From Chrysophaeum taylorii (taxonomy: Eukaryota > Sar > Pelagophyceae > Pelagomonadales > Pelagomonadaceae): a stretch of 64,000 nt of DNA. How positions within the stretch are numbered: the first letter of the stretch is position 1; each line of letters starts with the position of its first letter. The DNA is taken from the NCBI GenBank assembly GCA_029834535.1, contig JAQMWT010000484.1, positions 62,001-126,000 of the forward strand. The letters run 5' to 3'. Of the stretch, positions 50,935-61,505 are shown in pieces. The notes under the pieces were generated by a model. The model was not told the DNA's origin and searched no databases. It saw nothing but the letters and a program-made list of their open reading frames with translations. The translations under genes and the position numbers were made by a program.

Positions 50935-53007
50935 TCAATCGTAGTCCGCGTGGACAGTCGGCTCCTCGTCGGGAGGCGGCGACGAGGTGAAGTCGTCGTC
51001 GCCGCCGCCCGAGTAGGACGAGTCGGCCGCGTACGCACGTTCAATGATGGGTTTCGCAGTCGCCTCTAGGGTCTCTCGTTTTTCGTCGTAGTCCTCCTTT
51101 GTCGGCGCGTCGTCGCCCGTCGCGGAGTGGTGGTCGAGCCAGTCTATGACGTCGGCGACGGCGTCTTGGAGGGCCTTGGCGTCATCTTCGTTGAGCTTGT
51201 CTTTGAGAGCATCAGTGGCCGAGGCCTTGAGGGAGTAGGCATAGGTCTCGAGGCTGTTTCTGGCCTCGATCGTCGCGCGGTGCTTGGCGTCTTCCTGCGC
51301 ATACTGTTCGGCCTCGCGGATCATGCGTTCGATTTCCTCCTCGCTTAGCCTGCCCTTTTCGGACGTAATCGTGATTTGCTGTTGCTTGCCCGAAGCTTTG
51401 TCGACGGCGGAAACGCTCAGGATGCCGTTGGCGTCTACGTCGAACGCGACCTCAATCTGCGGGACGCCGCGCGGCGCGGGGGGAATACCCGCGAGCTCGA
51501 ACTTGCCGAGTTGGCGGTTGTCGCGGGTGAGGGACCTTTCGCCCTCGTAGACTTGGATAAGGACACCCGGCTGGTTGTCGCTGTAGGTGCTGAAGATTTG
51601 CGTCTTGCGCGCCGGGATCGTCGTGCCGCGGTCGATGAGCTTGGTCATGATGCCACCGGCCGTCTCGATACCAAGCGAGAGTGGCGTGACGTCCAACAAG
51701 AGCACGTCCTTGGTCGCATCGGCCGCCGCGCCCGACAAGATGCCTGCTTGCACGGCGGCGCCGTACGCGACGGCCTCGTCGGGGTTGACGCCGCGGTTGG
51801 GCTCCTTGCCGTCGAAGAAGTCGCTCAGGAGCTTCTGGACTTTGGGGATGCGCGTCGAGCCGCCGACAAGGACCACCTGGTCGACGTCGCTCTTGGCGAC
51901 TCCCGCGTCCTGCAGGACGCGTTGGACGGGCAAGAGCGTCCGCTGGAACAAGTCGTTGTTGAGTTCCTCGAACTTGGCGCGCGTCACGGTGAGCGCGAAA
52001 TCGATACCTTGGTGTAACGCCTCGATGTCGATGCTGGTCGACGTCGACGAGCTCAGCGCTCTTTTCGCAGCTTCGCACTGCTTGCGGATGCGCTGGAGGG
52101 CGCGCTTGTCGCTGGAGATGTCGATCTTGTTCTGGCGCTTGAACGCCTGGATGCAGTGGTCCATGAGGCGCTGGTCGAAATCCTCGCCGCCGAGGTGCGT
52201 GTCGCCCGCCGTCGCCCGCACCTCGAAGACCCCGTTGTCGATGGTCAAGAGCGTCACGTCGAAGGTGCCTCCCCCCAAATCGAAGACGAGCACGTGCTCC
52301 TCCTTGGCGCCAGACTTGTCGAGGCCGTACGCTATCGCCGCCGCCGTCGGCTCGTTGATCACGCGCTCGACCTTGAGCCCAGCGATCGCGCCCGCATCCT
52401 TCGTAGCTTGGCGCTGGGCGTCGTTGAAGTACGCCGGCACGGTCACCACGGCGCGCGTGATCTTCTCCCCCACGAACGCCTCGGCCGTCTCCTTCATCTT
52501 TCCGAGCACCATCGCGCTGATTTCCTCGGCCGTGAAGCCCTTTCGCTGCGCGCCGAGCATCACCTCGAACTTGGGCGCGCCGTGCGAGTCGCTCACCACC
52601 TTAAAGGCGAAGTGCTTGATGTCCTCCTTGACCGACGCGTCGGTGAATTTTCGGCCGATGAGTCTCTTGGCATCGTACACGGTGTTGGCCGGATTTTGTG
52701 CCGCCTGGTTCTTTGCCGCGTCCCCGACCAGCCGATTCCCGTCTTTCAGGAACGCCACGTACGACGGCGTGATGCGGTTCCCCTGGTCGTTCGGGCAAAT
52801 CTCGACGCGACCGTTCTGCCAAACCCCGACGCACGAGTACGTCGTCCCGAGGTCGATACCAATACAAGGACCCTCATCTTTCGCCGCGCTCTTAGCCCCG
52901 CCGCGCGAGGGCCGCAGCGGGCTGGGTGCGCCCCAGACGCTCCAGCTCAGCAGCCCCACCACAAACCACGCGGGCGCTCTTCGCCGTCGATTCATTCGAA
53001 CGAACAC
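50935..53007 (-). CDS. BiP-like Hsp70 with signal peptide but no HDEL/KDEL
   Basis: A complete 690-aa Hsp70 of the ER (BiP) type: [70 protein letters not shown] and the substrate domain [20 protein letters not shown]. The N-terminus is a signal peptide ([18 protein letters not shown]; the second Met at 52995 is the likelier start). BiP normally ends HDEL or KDEL, but this one ends EPTVHADYD, stop. Either retention works differently or the protein moves on. In algae with secondary plastids an Hsp70 with a signal peptide and no retention signal can serve the periplastidial compartment, and the Pro/Ser/Arg-rich stretch after the signal ([11 protein letters not shown]) would fit a transit-like region. 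Divergent from the hydrolase gene, starts 104-116 bp apart. Confidence 0.92.
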   Translation of the reverse strand: MFVRMNRRRRAPAWFVVGLLSWSVWGAPSPLRPSRGGAKSAAKDEGPCIGIDLGTTYSCVGVWQNGRVEICPNDQGNRITPSYVAFLKDGNRLVGDAAKNQAAQNPANTVYDAKRLIGRKFTDASVKEDIKHFAFKVVSDSHGAPKFEVMLGAQRKGFTAEEISAMVLGKMKETAEAFVGEKITRAVVTVPAYFNDAQRQATKDAGAIAGLKVERVINEPTAAAIAYGLDKSGAKEEHVLVFDLGGGTFDVTLLTIDNGVFEVRATAGDTHLGGEDFDQRLMDHCIQAFKRQNKIDISSDKRALQRIRKQCEAAKRALSSSTSTSIDIEALHQGIDFALTVTRAKFEELNNDLFQRTLLPVQRVLQDAGVAKSDVDQVVLVGGSTRIPKVQKLLSDFFDGKEPNRGVNPDEAVAYGAAVQAGILSGAAADATKDVLLLDVTPLSLGIETAGGIMTKLIDRGTTIPARKTQIFSTYSDNQPGVLIQVYEGERSLTRDNRQLGKFELAGIPPAPRGVPQIEVAFDVDANGILSVSAVDKASGKQQQITITSEKGRLSEEEIERMIREAEQYAQEDAKHRATIEARNSLETYAYSLKASATDALKDKLNEDDAKALQDAVADVIDWLDHHSATGDDAPTKEDYDEKRETLEATAKPIIERAYAADSSYSGGGDDDFTSSPPPDEEPTVHADYD

Positions 53008-53111
53008 ACCACAGGGATCGCTGTGGGCTCACCCCCGCGTAAAAATCTTTCATCGGGGGGGGAGCGCAGGATACCTCTACTACTTTTCGAATACTTCGAA
53101 AAAAAACAACA

Positions 53112-53954
53112 ATGGCTCTATATCGCTCGACCGTGATTGGCGACATGGTCGGCCACGTGTGGGAGCCGTCCAGCCCAATAAAGGGCGTTGTAGTGATCTA
53201 CCACGGATATGCGGCGCACGGGCGGTACGGGACGATCTTGTTCGCCGCCGAGATGCTGGGGAAGAACGGCTACGCGGTCGTCAGCTGCGACTTTCATGGT
53301 TTCGGGAAAAGCCCTGGGACCCCGGGCTACATCGAGCTCGAGACGATCGTCCAGGACGCCGTCGATTTGACGACCTTTGCGCACGAGACGTTCCCCGGGC
53401 TCCCCGTCTTCGCGATGGGATCGTCGATGGGAGGAAACTTTGCGCTTCGAGTCACGTTCCAGCTCCCCTATGTCCGCGGCGCCGTGCTTCTCGGGCCCAT
53501 GATCCAGGTCCAAAACCCGCCACCCTGGTGGCAACTCCCCGTCCTCAGGTTCCTCGCCGCGACCCCTGGCATCCGTTCGATTGGTCTCTTGAGGCCGTCG
53601 GGTCTCGCCAGCGACAAGCAATATCGTGACCCCGAGCGCCGCCGAATCTGCGACGACGATCCCCTTGGCTTCCACGACCCCATGTGCCTCGCCACAGGCA
53701 AAGCACTCCTCGACGCCGCCCTCGATCTCGAACAGCGCCTCGACACCATCTCTGTCCCGTTCCTCGTAATCCACGGCGACGCCGACGAGATTGTCCCGCT
53801 CGAGGGCTCCAAACTCCTCATCGAGAAAGCCGCCTCCACGGACAAGACACTCTCCGTCTACCCCGACATGCTCCACTCCCCGCTTTGCGAGTTTCCGGAG
53901 GTCCGCGACAAGGTCGAAGCTGAGATTCTTGCTTGGCTCGATGCCCGCCGTTAA
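53112..53954 (+). CDS. Alpha/beta hydrolase, monoacylglycerol lipase-like
   Basis: A 280-aa serine hydrolase of the MGLL/lysophospholipase group. The oxyanion stretch is VIYHGYAAHGRYGTI, the nucleophile elbow GSSMGG has Ser105, the acid is in HGDADEIVPLEG (Asp225 or 227), and the base is His257 in MLHSPLCEFPEV. The CDFHGFGKSPGTPGYI block (about 59-74) is typical of plant and protist MGL-like enzymes that cleave monoacylglycerols or lysophospholipids. No signal peptide. The ATG at 53112 is the first in the frame and close to the divergent Hsp70 start. Confidence 0.88.
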   Translation: MALYRSTVIGDMVGHVWEPSSPIKGVVVIYHGYAAHGRYGTILFAAEMLGKNGYAVVSCDFHGFGKSPGTPGYIELETIVQDAVDLTTFAHETFPGLPVFAMGSSMGGNFALRVTFQLPYVRGAVLLGPMIQVQNPPPWWQLPVLRFLAATPGIRSIGLLRPSGLASDKQYRDPERRRICDDDPLGFHDPMCLATGKALLDAALDLEQRLDTISVPFLVIHGDADEIVPLEGSKLLIEKAASTDKTLSVYPDMLHSPLCEFPEVRDKVEAEILAWLDARR

Positions 53955-55151
53955 GCGCAGACCTCCATTCAGCGTAGACCCGAGACCGGAGGTTGGGTAT
54001 TCCGAACGATATACGCAGCGCCGAGGTTTCTTTTATTCTTGACTCTTGAGCGTCCTTTGGGTGCACGCCTTCTTCCAAGCTATAGCTCCACGACGACGAC
54101 GACGACGACGACGATCGTGTGCACGGTGGGTGTTGGTCCGCCGGTTTTTACGACAGCTAGTTCACCTTGCGGACCCAGCGCGATTCAGGCATAAAGGCAC
54201 TTCTTACCTGTCTTGGGAGACCGTCGACGAACGGAGGCGCCGGCAAAAGAAGGGCTCGCTCCTATGGGATTTGGCACTCGAATGTTGATGCGCACAATTC
54301 ATGCAGTGTTGGGAATTCCAGCGAGAGAGACGGCCGGCGATTGCCCGATGCTAGTATCACGAATGATGTTCGTCTCTTTTCAGAATCCTTCTCATTATAT
54401 CTCGTAGTTTCTTTCATCCATCCGAAGGTGCCTGTTGATCTGATCGATGGTACTCTACTACAGAGGGACGTGGGTGAATCCATAACTGGGACCGAGCTGC
54501 CGTAAGGCGCGCCGAAGGAATGAAGAGCACCTCGAGACGTCGAGCCGACCTGCTTCAATTCGCAGAAGGCTCTGTTTCCCGACCCGTTTTAGTCAATGGG
54601 CCCTACCAGGGAGAGATCTCCTTGTATTGCCGCTTTCTAACCAGGCGTAATTTGGGGCTTTGGCAAGGCTCGCCTCGCGCGCCGGACCTCCGCCCGGACC
54701 GCACCTGCGGACCTTCGTATATACCTCTACTCGGGAGTCCACCGTAGACAGCCACCCTACGTTATGCCTTATCTTCGTCCGCCTCCAGTCATTTATACGC
54801 TTCGGTCACTAGTTTATCACCAGTCAAAGTCATACAGGCGGGGCGACACCAAAAGTCCCGCTTCTCTTTTTTTTGCCAGGGGCATTTCGGACACCACAAG
54901 CCACGCGCGAGGTCGCCGACCAAGGACACCCCTGATCACCGCCCCCCGTACGGCCTGGAGCGGGTAGTAATCCGAGCTGGACGAGTTTTTCTGAAACTTG
55001 ACGACAGGAAGTCACGGACACCAAAAGTTCCTCAGCACGTGGGGAGCTCCACGAGAGGAGTCGCCGCCGGAGCAAAAGAACAGCGCCGCTAGGTCAAGTG
55101 GGCGTCTGAAAGCCGGCTGCACGAGGGCAAGCGTCGAGATATCTGGTCGAC
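53955..55151. other. 1.2-kb stretch without a recognisable gene
   Basis: An ACG run (about 54091-54114) lies in the first part. GACACCAAAAGT occurs at 54845 and again at 55018. Short open frames on both strands have no motif. Probably 3' untranslated sequence and old element debris. Confidence 0.3.
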
Positions 55152-55865
55152 CTAGTCGGCGTTCGCAGGCCCATCACCGACGTCGACGTCGACGGCGTCA
55201 CCAGGCCCGTCACCATCGACGTCGAAGTCGACGTCAGCAGCGGCGACCGCCTCGCGCTCGGCTCTGCACTTCTTCTTCCCGCAGGACTTCTTCTTCAAGT
55301 CGAAGCAGGTCTTGCACCTGATGAGGCGGCTGGCGTCGCGAGCGTCCATGTCCCGATCAGAACTTCCTCACAGATGCAGCCATTCTGGCATAGAGTCCAG
55401 GCGGCCAGGAGCTCCGCGAAAGCCGCGTCCTGTTTAGTGCGCTCTTGGGCGCGCTTCTCGGCTGGCGTTTGTCCTCGTCCTCCAGGCCGTGGGCAGCCTC
55501 CTGGGCTTTACACTTGCCCAGGACGTCCGACAGCTTGGCCAAACCATGCCCGTCCGTAATCACAACGCGGGAAACGTCACTCTTCCTGGTTGGCTTAGTC
55601 ACCTTCAGGATGCCCGTCTCCTTTAAATTTGACCTCACGCTCGGACTGCTGCTTGATGATGCACTGGGCCTGCTTCTCGAACTTGGACTACCTTGTGTAC
55701 ACCCGCCAGAGATGTGTAATCGGAGATCGTCTCCGACTCTCGCGCGAGACGCCGCCCACGCACATCATAGGCGTGGACGAGCCGGTGCAGCCACTTTTTC
55801 AACTTCAACACCGCGAGCGACGGCGTCGGCCTGGCGACGTGCGTTTCATGTTCAAATGCGCGCAC
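55152..55865 (-). other. Degraded transposon-like coding region with a Cys-rich end
   Basis: Minus-strand frames read VEKWLHRLVHAYDVRGRRL-like sequence (about 55770-55840), then KETGILKVTKPTRKSDVSRV, VITDGHGLAKLSDVLGKCKA, and after a frame change RLIRCKTCFDLKKKSCGKKK and an Asp/Val repeat end. The CxxC-x8-C end looks like the small zinc-binding tail found on some transposase or integrase-like proteins of algae, but I cannot name a family. At least two frame changes are needed, so the gene is broken or spliced in an unresolved way. Confidence 0.35.
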
Positions 55866-55918
55866 CGATATTTACCCTAGTTCGATGCGGCCCACCATAC
55901 TTACCCGGAGCAGAAGAA

Positions 55919-56155
55919 ATGTCCGCACGCGGCAAGTACGCGACGCTGGTTGCAGTGGTCGGGTTTGCTGGCGTCATGGGCGCGTTACCCTTCGTCATCG
56001 CAAAGCGCGCGACGCCTCTGGTCAACAAAGAGGGTCCGCTCACGGGCTCGCAGGTCCAGCGCGGCCAGTTCATGAACTCGGGGAGCAAAGACGTCGGACC
56101 AGACCCCGACTGGGACCGTGACACCATGACCTACAACCCGCAAAAGAGACATTAG
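55919..56155 (+). CDS. Small single-pass membrane protein (78 aa), unknown
   Basis: The ATG at 55919 gives MSARGKYATLVAVVGFAGVM, one membrane segment (about residues 8-28), followed by a polar tail containing GPLTGSQVQRGQFMNSGSKD and VGPDPDWDRDTMTYNP. The compact layout (basic start, one helix, conserved-looking tail) suggests a real small mitochondrial or plastid membrane subunit or assembly factor. The frame is open further upstream, but that part has no matching composition. I do not recognise the family with certainty. Confidence 0.55.
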   Translation: MSARGKYATLVAVVGFAGVMGALPFVIAKRATPLVNKEGPLTGSQVQRGQFMNSGSKDVGPDPDWDRDTMTYNPQKRH

Positions 56156-56508
56156 GTGCGAATATTTTGATACGGTTACCGAGAATTCTTACGACATAAG
56201 TTGATTCGGGCTAGACAACTGCTCGCGAAATACATGAGCTAATTTTGGGCAGTGACTGCGTGATAACAAGTCGCGCGGGCAGTGCGAGGCTGCGCCATAG
56301 CGTCTCATGAGCCCGAGCTGCGCGTGGTATGAGTGGACAGTATATCACCGAAGGTAGCCGCCGTCGCGATTCGTGCGGAACACACTAGCTGGCGAAATTA
56401 GGTGGTGGGGAGTTGCATCAGATTGGCGCGTGGATTTCGAAAGAGAAGCGGAAAGTCTCGGGCCGGCGCCACCGAGCAAGCCCAAGTTATGGTGAGTTAT
56501 TCGCCTCC
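56156..56508. other. Intergenic, nothing recognised
   Basis: Moderate AT content. It is the shared 3' region of the small membrane protein gene and the convergent photoreceptor gene. Confidence 0.3.
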
Positions 56509-59500
56509 TTAACCTACGACCGGCGCAGGCTGTGCTCGGATTCCGACGTCCGGTCCAGAGATTCGAACCGGAAGGACGTAAGTGACGTCTGCCATCCGGA
56601 GCAACGTAGAGACCATCTCCTGGGGAGTGCGTTCGGCCGTCATGTCAACCTGGAGGCCAATTTGAAAAATATAGCCGTCACTCTCGTCGTGGACCGGGTT
56701 GAGTGTGAAAAGGCACTGGAAAGCTTGTTGGGCCTGCGTGTAGTTGTGGAGCTTGCACACGAGCGGGTTCTCGCTTCGGAGCGCATCGACGATTTCCTGG
56801 ATGATGAAGCTTTCGCTTTTGGCCCCCTGCAGGAACGAGCACGGCAGCCCGATCTGGCCTTTGCCGTAGCCCGTGACGCGGGTGAAGCCGGCGTTGATAT
56901 AGATGAGTGGCCTGTAATCGACGAGGACACGAGTAGGTTTTTGTTGCTGTTATTGGACGACTCACAATCCTGGGACACGCATGTCGGAAGCCACGAGGCC
57001 GATGTCCTTGAGAGGCGAAGAGGCGCCGTGGAGCATATCGAGGAAGAGACTCTCGCGACTCGCGGGGTTGACAACTGCGGAGCACACAGTCAAAAGGCGC
57101 GACCAGGTTTTTTTTTCGAGTTCGCGCTTGCGGAGTGCGAGGAACATTTTGGCCCCGTGGATCGAATTCAGGAAAAGCGCGATGTGCGCTCGGGCGAACG
57201 TGCCAATCCACGTGTCGTACCAGCGGCTCATGTCCTGAAAGGTAACAAACCAATCGGCACGGTCCATCGCGCCGACGTCGATGTCGCTCGTGGTGAAGTA
57301 GAAGGCGGTATCGTTGTTCATCTGTGAATGTAGCTTGAGAACTTTATTCTTGCGCTCCGCCTCGTCGCTCGACTCGAGAATGTCGTGGAACATCTTGATA
57401 AATTGGAGCGCGCTATAGAGGATGGGTCCTGCGCGCTCCGACAGGTGACTTTCGAAGTGCGACATGCCGAGGTCGTCGCCAATGATGGTTCGCATGGTCT
57501 CGGGGGGTGTCAGCAGCCACCGCAGCCTGGTGAAGGCGAAGCGCTGCGGCAAAACGTCAACTCTCGTTTCAAAGCTCGCTGCGTCGAGGAGGCTGCCGTT
57601 GCTGTTTGATCCTTTCATCACCATCATTTGGTCTCTTCCCTTGGGCGACGACAACGGAGACGACGACGACTCCCTCCGTCGCGGCGACGACGGCCGGATC
57701 CGTGCAGGCGAGATGTCGGACGAAGCAACCGCCGACTGCGAGTGGTCGTATCCATCCCAAAACTCGGGGAGATGCTCGGGCCTAGGCAACACGCCCTGAA
57801 ACGGGAGATGGCGCGGTAGGAGTTGGAGTAATTTGTCCAACCGCCCGAGCTCGGTTGGTATGGTTCCGGTGTCGGTGATCTCGAACTGGACGCCGATGCA
57901 ATATCGGTAGATGCCGTCGGCGTCGATGATTGGGCGCATCGTGAGCAAGTTCGAGAACTTGGACCCGGACTTCTTGTAGTTGGTAATCAGGACGTGGCAG
58001 TCTTGAGCGGCAGCGAGAGTGCGAGAAATGACCTCTTTGGACTTTCGCTCGGTCGCCGGACCTTGCAAAAATCGACAGTTGCGGCCGACTGCTTCCTTGT
58101 ATTTGTACCCGGTCGTTTCGCAGAATTTTGGGTTGACATACACCATGGGCGCGCCGGCAATTGTCATGTCGGCGACGACGATGCAGGTCGGCCATGAGGT
58201 GATAGCGGCAATGAGCGCATGGAGCCACTGATCAATATTCCTTGGTAGGAGTGAGGCGCCCGCCCGCGAAAAGGCTTCGGCAGCCTTGCGTGCCTTGGCA
58301 TCGTCGGCGCCGGAGCGTGCTAAATTACTCAGCGCGCTCGAGTGTTGAGAGAGAAGATAGCGGGGGAAGCTGTCGATGGCAAGCATGCGCAACGTGTTAC
58401 GCGCGTCACAGACGATGAGGTTGTAGACATCAACTTCTGTGGTGACGCACGCACCATCGTAAAGTTGCCTCCAGACTTCAGCCGTCTCTGGCGTACGGTC
58501 GTGGTGTGCGAGGCCGCACGCATTAGCGATCTCCTCGCACTTCACCACGCTGGCGTCCTTCACGGTTCTCACCTTGGCCTGTGCCATCTTGGCGTTGTAG
58601 TCTTTTAGCAGTCGCCGTGCGTGTCCTTGAATCTCGCTGTTAGGGATTTTACCTGCGATGAAACGGCGCTTGAGTTCGATCGATTCGGTGTAAAAATCGA
58701 GAATGGGCCGATTGCCTTCCATATCTAGGAAAGCCCCGAAACTCGAGTAGCCCTCGGTTGTCTCGAGCATCAAACCGAGCGCCGTCTCGGCTTTGGTAAG
58801 CCACGACGAGTTCGCAAGTGCTGTCTTCAAATCTATCGCGGCCGTTGCTGAAAACGTCTCTGCAATTGGCCGCCCGTGATCGTCTAAATACGTGCCCGGC
58901 TGTATATTGGACACCACTTTGCTCGAATCCTTCTTCAAGTTTGCGTTGGCAGCCGCTTTGGAGATCTGAGCCTTGGCCACATCATCGTCGACTAGACGCG
59001 GCCACAGCGCACGAACCTCCACGTCGTGCGCGCAGTCGCACATCATCGTCCTTGGCAGTCCTGCAAAAAGCCCGTCGACTGACGTTAAAAGCTCGACGCG
59101 ATCGTCGGAACCTGCCGCTATCTCCATGTCAACGTAAGCCACGATTTGATATCGCTTGTTCTTTGGTGTGTCGCCGTCGACCGTCGCCGACACGTAGATA
59201 GGATGAAGCGCCACCAGGCAGTGGAATTCCTTGCCGTTCTTCTTGTGCTGGATAAGCTTCACTGCTTTCGGACTCTCGTCAGCCCACGCTGTGTCGAGCT
59301 TCTTGACGAGGGCTTCCGACGTCTTTGGGCCATTCAAAAATCCGAATTCCTGCCCGACCAGTGTAGTCCCGACGTGCCCAGTGACCTGCTCGAATCCAGG
59401 CACATTTGCGTGCACGACCTTCCGGCTGCTGCCCTCCTCCGCGCCCACAACCGCAATTGCCACGTTTTCGAGCGCAGAGAAAGCATTAGAGCAGAGCTCG

Positions 59501-60091
59501 AGAAAATATCCATCGTCGTCCGTCGGTGTCGTGCCCGCCGCGACCGTCCGCGCTGCGCTTGTCTCGACCATCTTGCCATCCAGCTCGAGCTCGCGAATCA
59601 ATCTCACCAGAGCAACGCCTATGCGCGCGCGAATTTGTTTGAATCAACGCGAAAACATCATCTTCACCCGAATTGGTGCGCATCAACCGCGGCATGAAAT
59701 ACTGCGCGAGGAAGGTAGCAGACACGACCGTCGCGGTGTCGAGATCGGCCTCGATTGGATCCCAGTCAAAGTCGTGCCGACGAAGCGTTCCATATGCGAT
59801 CTCGTTCTTCGTGCAGTAGAACATTGGATTTTGATGTTTGCGCCTATGCAGATCGAAAAGAGCAGAGATCCTCGCCTCGCCCTCGTAGGCCCGCAACTCG
59901 ACGGCCTCTTTGACGAACTGCACGTGCACGCGCACCAACGGATGACACATCGCATTTGCGAAGTCGGATATCACGCTGGCGGCCCCAGGTAACGCCAAAA
60001 GGTCTTCGACGACCTTGCGCCCTCTCTGCAGCCATGAGATCCGTGTTAACGCGAAAATCGTGGCAGACCAATCGCGTCGATTTGCCTCCAT
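56509..60091 (-). CDS. Triple RGS-LOV photoreceptor-like protein (1159 aa)
   Basis: Exons 59668-60091, 56966-59618 and 56509-56911 join over GT-AG introns of 49 and 54 nt (donors GTGAAG and GTGAGT) into 1159 aa. LOV domains bind flavin and form a light-driven cysteine adduct; RGS domains speed GTP hydrolysis by G-alpha proteins. The central LOV (about 605-725) is canonical: YVNPKFCETTGYKYKEAVGR, then NCRFLQGPATERKSKEV, Cys656. The C-terminal LOV (about 1000-1125; PLIYINAGFTRVTGYGKGQI, then GLPCSFLQG) keeps Cys1050 but changes the flanking Asn and Arg. The N-terminal PAS/LOV (about 185-310) reads GQEFGFLNGPKT, with no Cys. Helical RGS-like segments precede each: weak at about 25-145, good at about 420-500 (TALGLMLETTEGYSSFGAFL), fair at about 845-975. 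A pairing of RGS and LOV is known from fungi and some algae; three alternating pairs is what I infer here. Confidence 0.85.
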
Positions 60092-60411
60092 CGCGCTCCT
60101 GCAAGCGTTGCGTAGATAGTTTGGTCACAAAGAAAGGATCCCACAACCGCACACTGGTACGCGCGACGTCGACACGCGAGTGTTGCGTTGCTAAGTTCTC
60201 CGGAGCAAGTTGGCGAAGGCGTTAATTATTGGTGTCCACGACTGCTAGCCGATATCTTGCCTTCGTGCACTCTGAATATGACAGTCACGTACATTAGCCA
60301 ACAAGGCGATACACTCTTGCCACGTATGAAAGCAAACAGGAGTTACAGAGTACACTACAATTGTCCTGGAACTTTTTTTTTTCATTCTTCCTAACTTGTA
60401 AATAGGAAAGG
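60092..60411. other. Upstream region of the RGS-LOV gene, nothing specific seen
   Basis: AT-richer than the genes. No extra exon, tRNA or repeat found. It would contain the promoter of the photoreceptor gene on the minus strand. Confidence 0.3.
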
Positions 60412-60680
60412 TTTGTTTGTCTGTCTTTAAATGTCGACTGCTAAGAGGGGGGGGTGTGTGTGGGGAGCATGAAGGATGTGGGTGGGTTTGTGGGGTATGA
60501 GGGATGTGCCTGACGGGCGGAGATAAGTACGCGGGACCTAGTCGGGGTCATCGCCGAGGCGTGGGGCAGGCGAAGAGAGGACGGGCCCCGCCCGTAGGTC
60601 GTACGCATGCTGCCGCCGGACGTATGTGCGACGAAGGGTGACGTCCTGCTAGGATCGGGCGGCCTGGGCGGGGTTCCCCG
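60412..60680 (+). repeat. Right-end repeat, copy 1 (unit plus 200-bp body)
   Basis: It begins GTTTGTTTGTCTGTCTTTAA, then ATGTCGACTGCTAAGAGG, and continues for more than 200 bases (ending GGATCGGGCGGCCTGGGCGG) that recur almost unchanged at 61727-61989. In this copy the sequence runs on into the nuclease-like ORF, whose 3' end it contains. Confidence 0.9.
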
Positions 60681-61473
60681 AGGCGGCGACATGGGTGAGG
60701 GCGGTGAGGGCACAGCGAGCCCGGCCTAATGCGTTGGCGATCCCCCACTCACGGTAGATGCGGCGAGTTTGGGCCGCCTTTGCCTCTGTGAAGTTGGCGC
60801 AGCCGCTTGTCACCCAGGTTCGCGCAGCGATGCGCTCTGCGCATGTTTGGGCGAGAGCGTGGCACGCCGCGCTGGCCTCACCGAAGGCACCAAAGACGGG
60901 GCCGGCGACGGTGCCGTAGCTACGTAGCCGCTGTTCGACAGGGCCCAAGAAGCCAGGCGGTGGTGCTGTACCCGGCTGGGGGATGATGGCGTCGATGCCG
61001 CGGGCGTGAGCGAGGTATTCGGAGTGGACTTGCGCTGCGCGCCGATCGACAGGCGACGGGTGGGAGGGATGGAGGGCGTGGGCGGTGTACAACGAACCCC
61101 AAGCGAGGGTTTTGATGTCGTAGAGTTGCTCCTTGTTGTCGAGCGCGGTGAGGATGTCTGGGACGACTTGACGTCGGGCGAGATTGCCTCGGTACCGGCC
61201 GTAGAGGCGCGTGCGAATGGTAGGGGCGACGACGTCAGCAAAGATGCCGAAAACCTCGGACAGGGCTGGGATGCCGGCCTCTTTGACGCTGCCGTGGACG
61301 CAGTCGAGCTGGCCGTCGTGCCATGTGGTCCGCGCTCCTCCGCGGTTGACAAGGTTGGCCTGCGTGAGAAGCACCTTGCCGTGAGCGTCGAGAACGACGT
61401 CAGTGCCCAGAATGCGAGTGCCCACGAGGCCCAAACAAGCTGGAGAGGGGTAGCCAAAGTACTGGGCACACAT
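60649..61473 (-). CDS. PD-(D/E)XK nuclease-like protein of a repeat-borne element (274 aa)
   Basis: The 274-aa frame starts MCAQYFGYPSPACLGLVGTR. Residues about 95-125 read RYRGNLARRQVVPDILTALD, then NKEQLYDIKTLAWGS: a PD, eleven residues, then DIK, which is the spacing of the PD-(D/E)XK nuclease core. A following AAQVHSEYLAHARGID gives a QxxxY-like motif, as in RecB/lambda-exonuclease-type nucleases. The C-terminal part has PVEQRLRSYGTVAGPVFGAF, then GEASAACHALAQTCAERI. A fold of this kind also ends some early LINE proteins (R2/NeSL-type restriction-like endonuclease), so it may be the C-terminus of a LINE or part of another element. It sits inside tandem and dispersed copies of one repeat. 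The nuclease call rests on motif spacing only. Confidence 0.5.
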   Translation of the reverse strand: MCAQYFGYPSPACLGLVGTRILGTDVVLDAHGKVLLTQANLVNRGGARTTWHDGQLDCVHGSVKEAGIPALSEVFGIFADVVAPTIRTRLYGRYRGNLARRQVVPDILTALDNKEQLYDIKTLAWGSLYTAHALHPSHPSPVDRRAAQVHSEYLAHARGIDAIIPQPGTAPPPGFLGPVEQRLRSYGTVAGPVFGAFGEASAACHALAQTCAERIAARTWVTSGCANFTEAKAAQTRRIYREWGIANALGRARCALTALTHVAASGNPAQAARS

Positions 61474-61505
61474 CTCAGCCCAGCAGCGGTTGGGGATTTG
61501 AAGGC

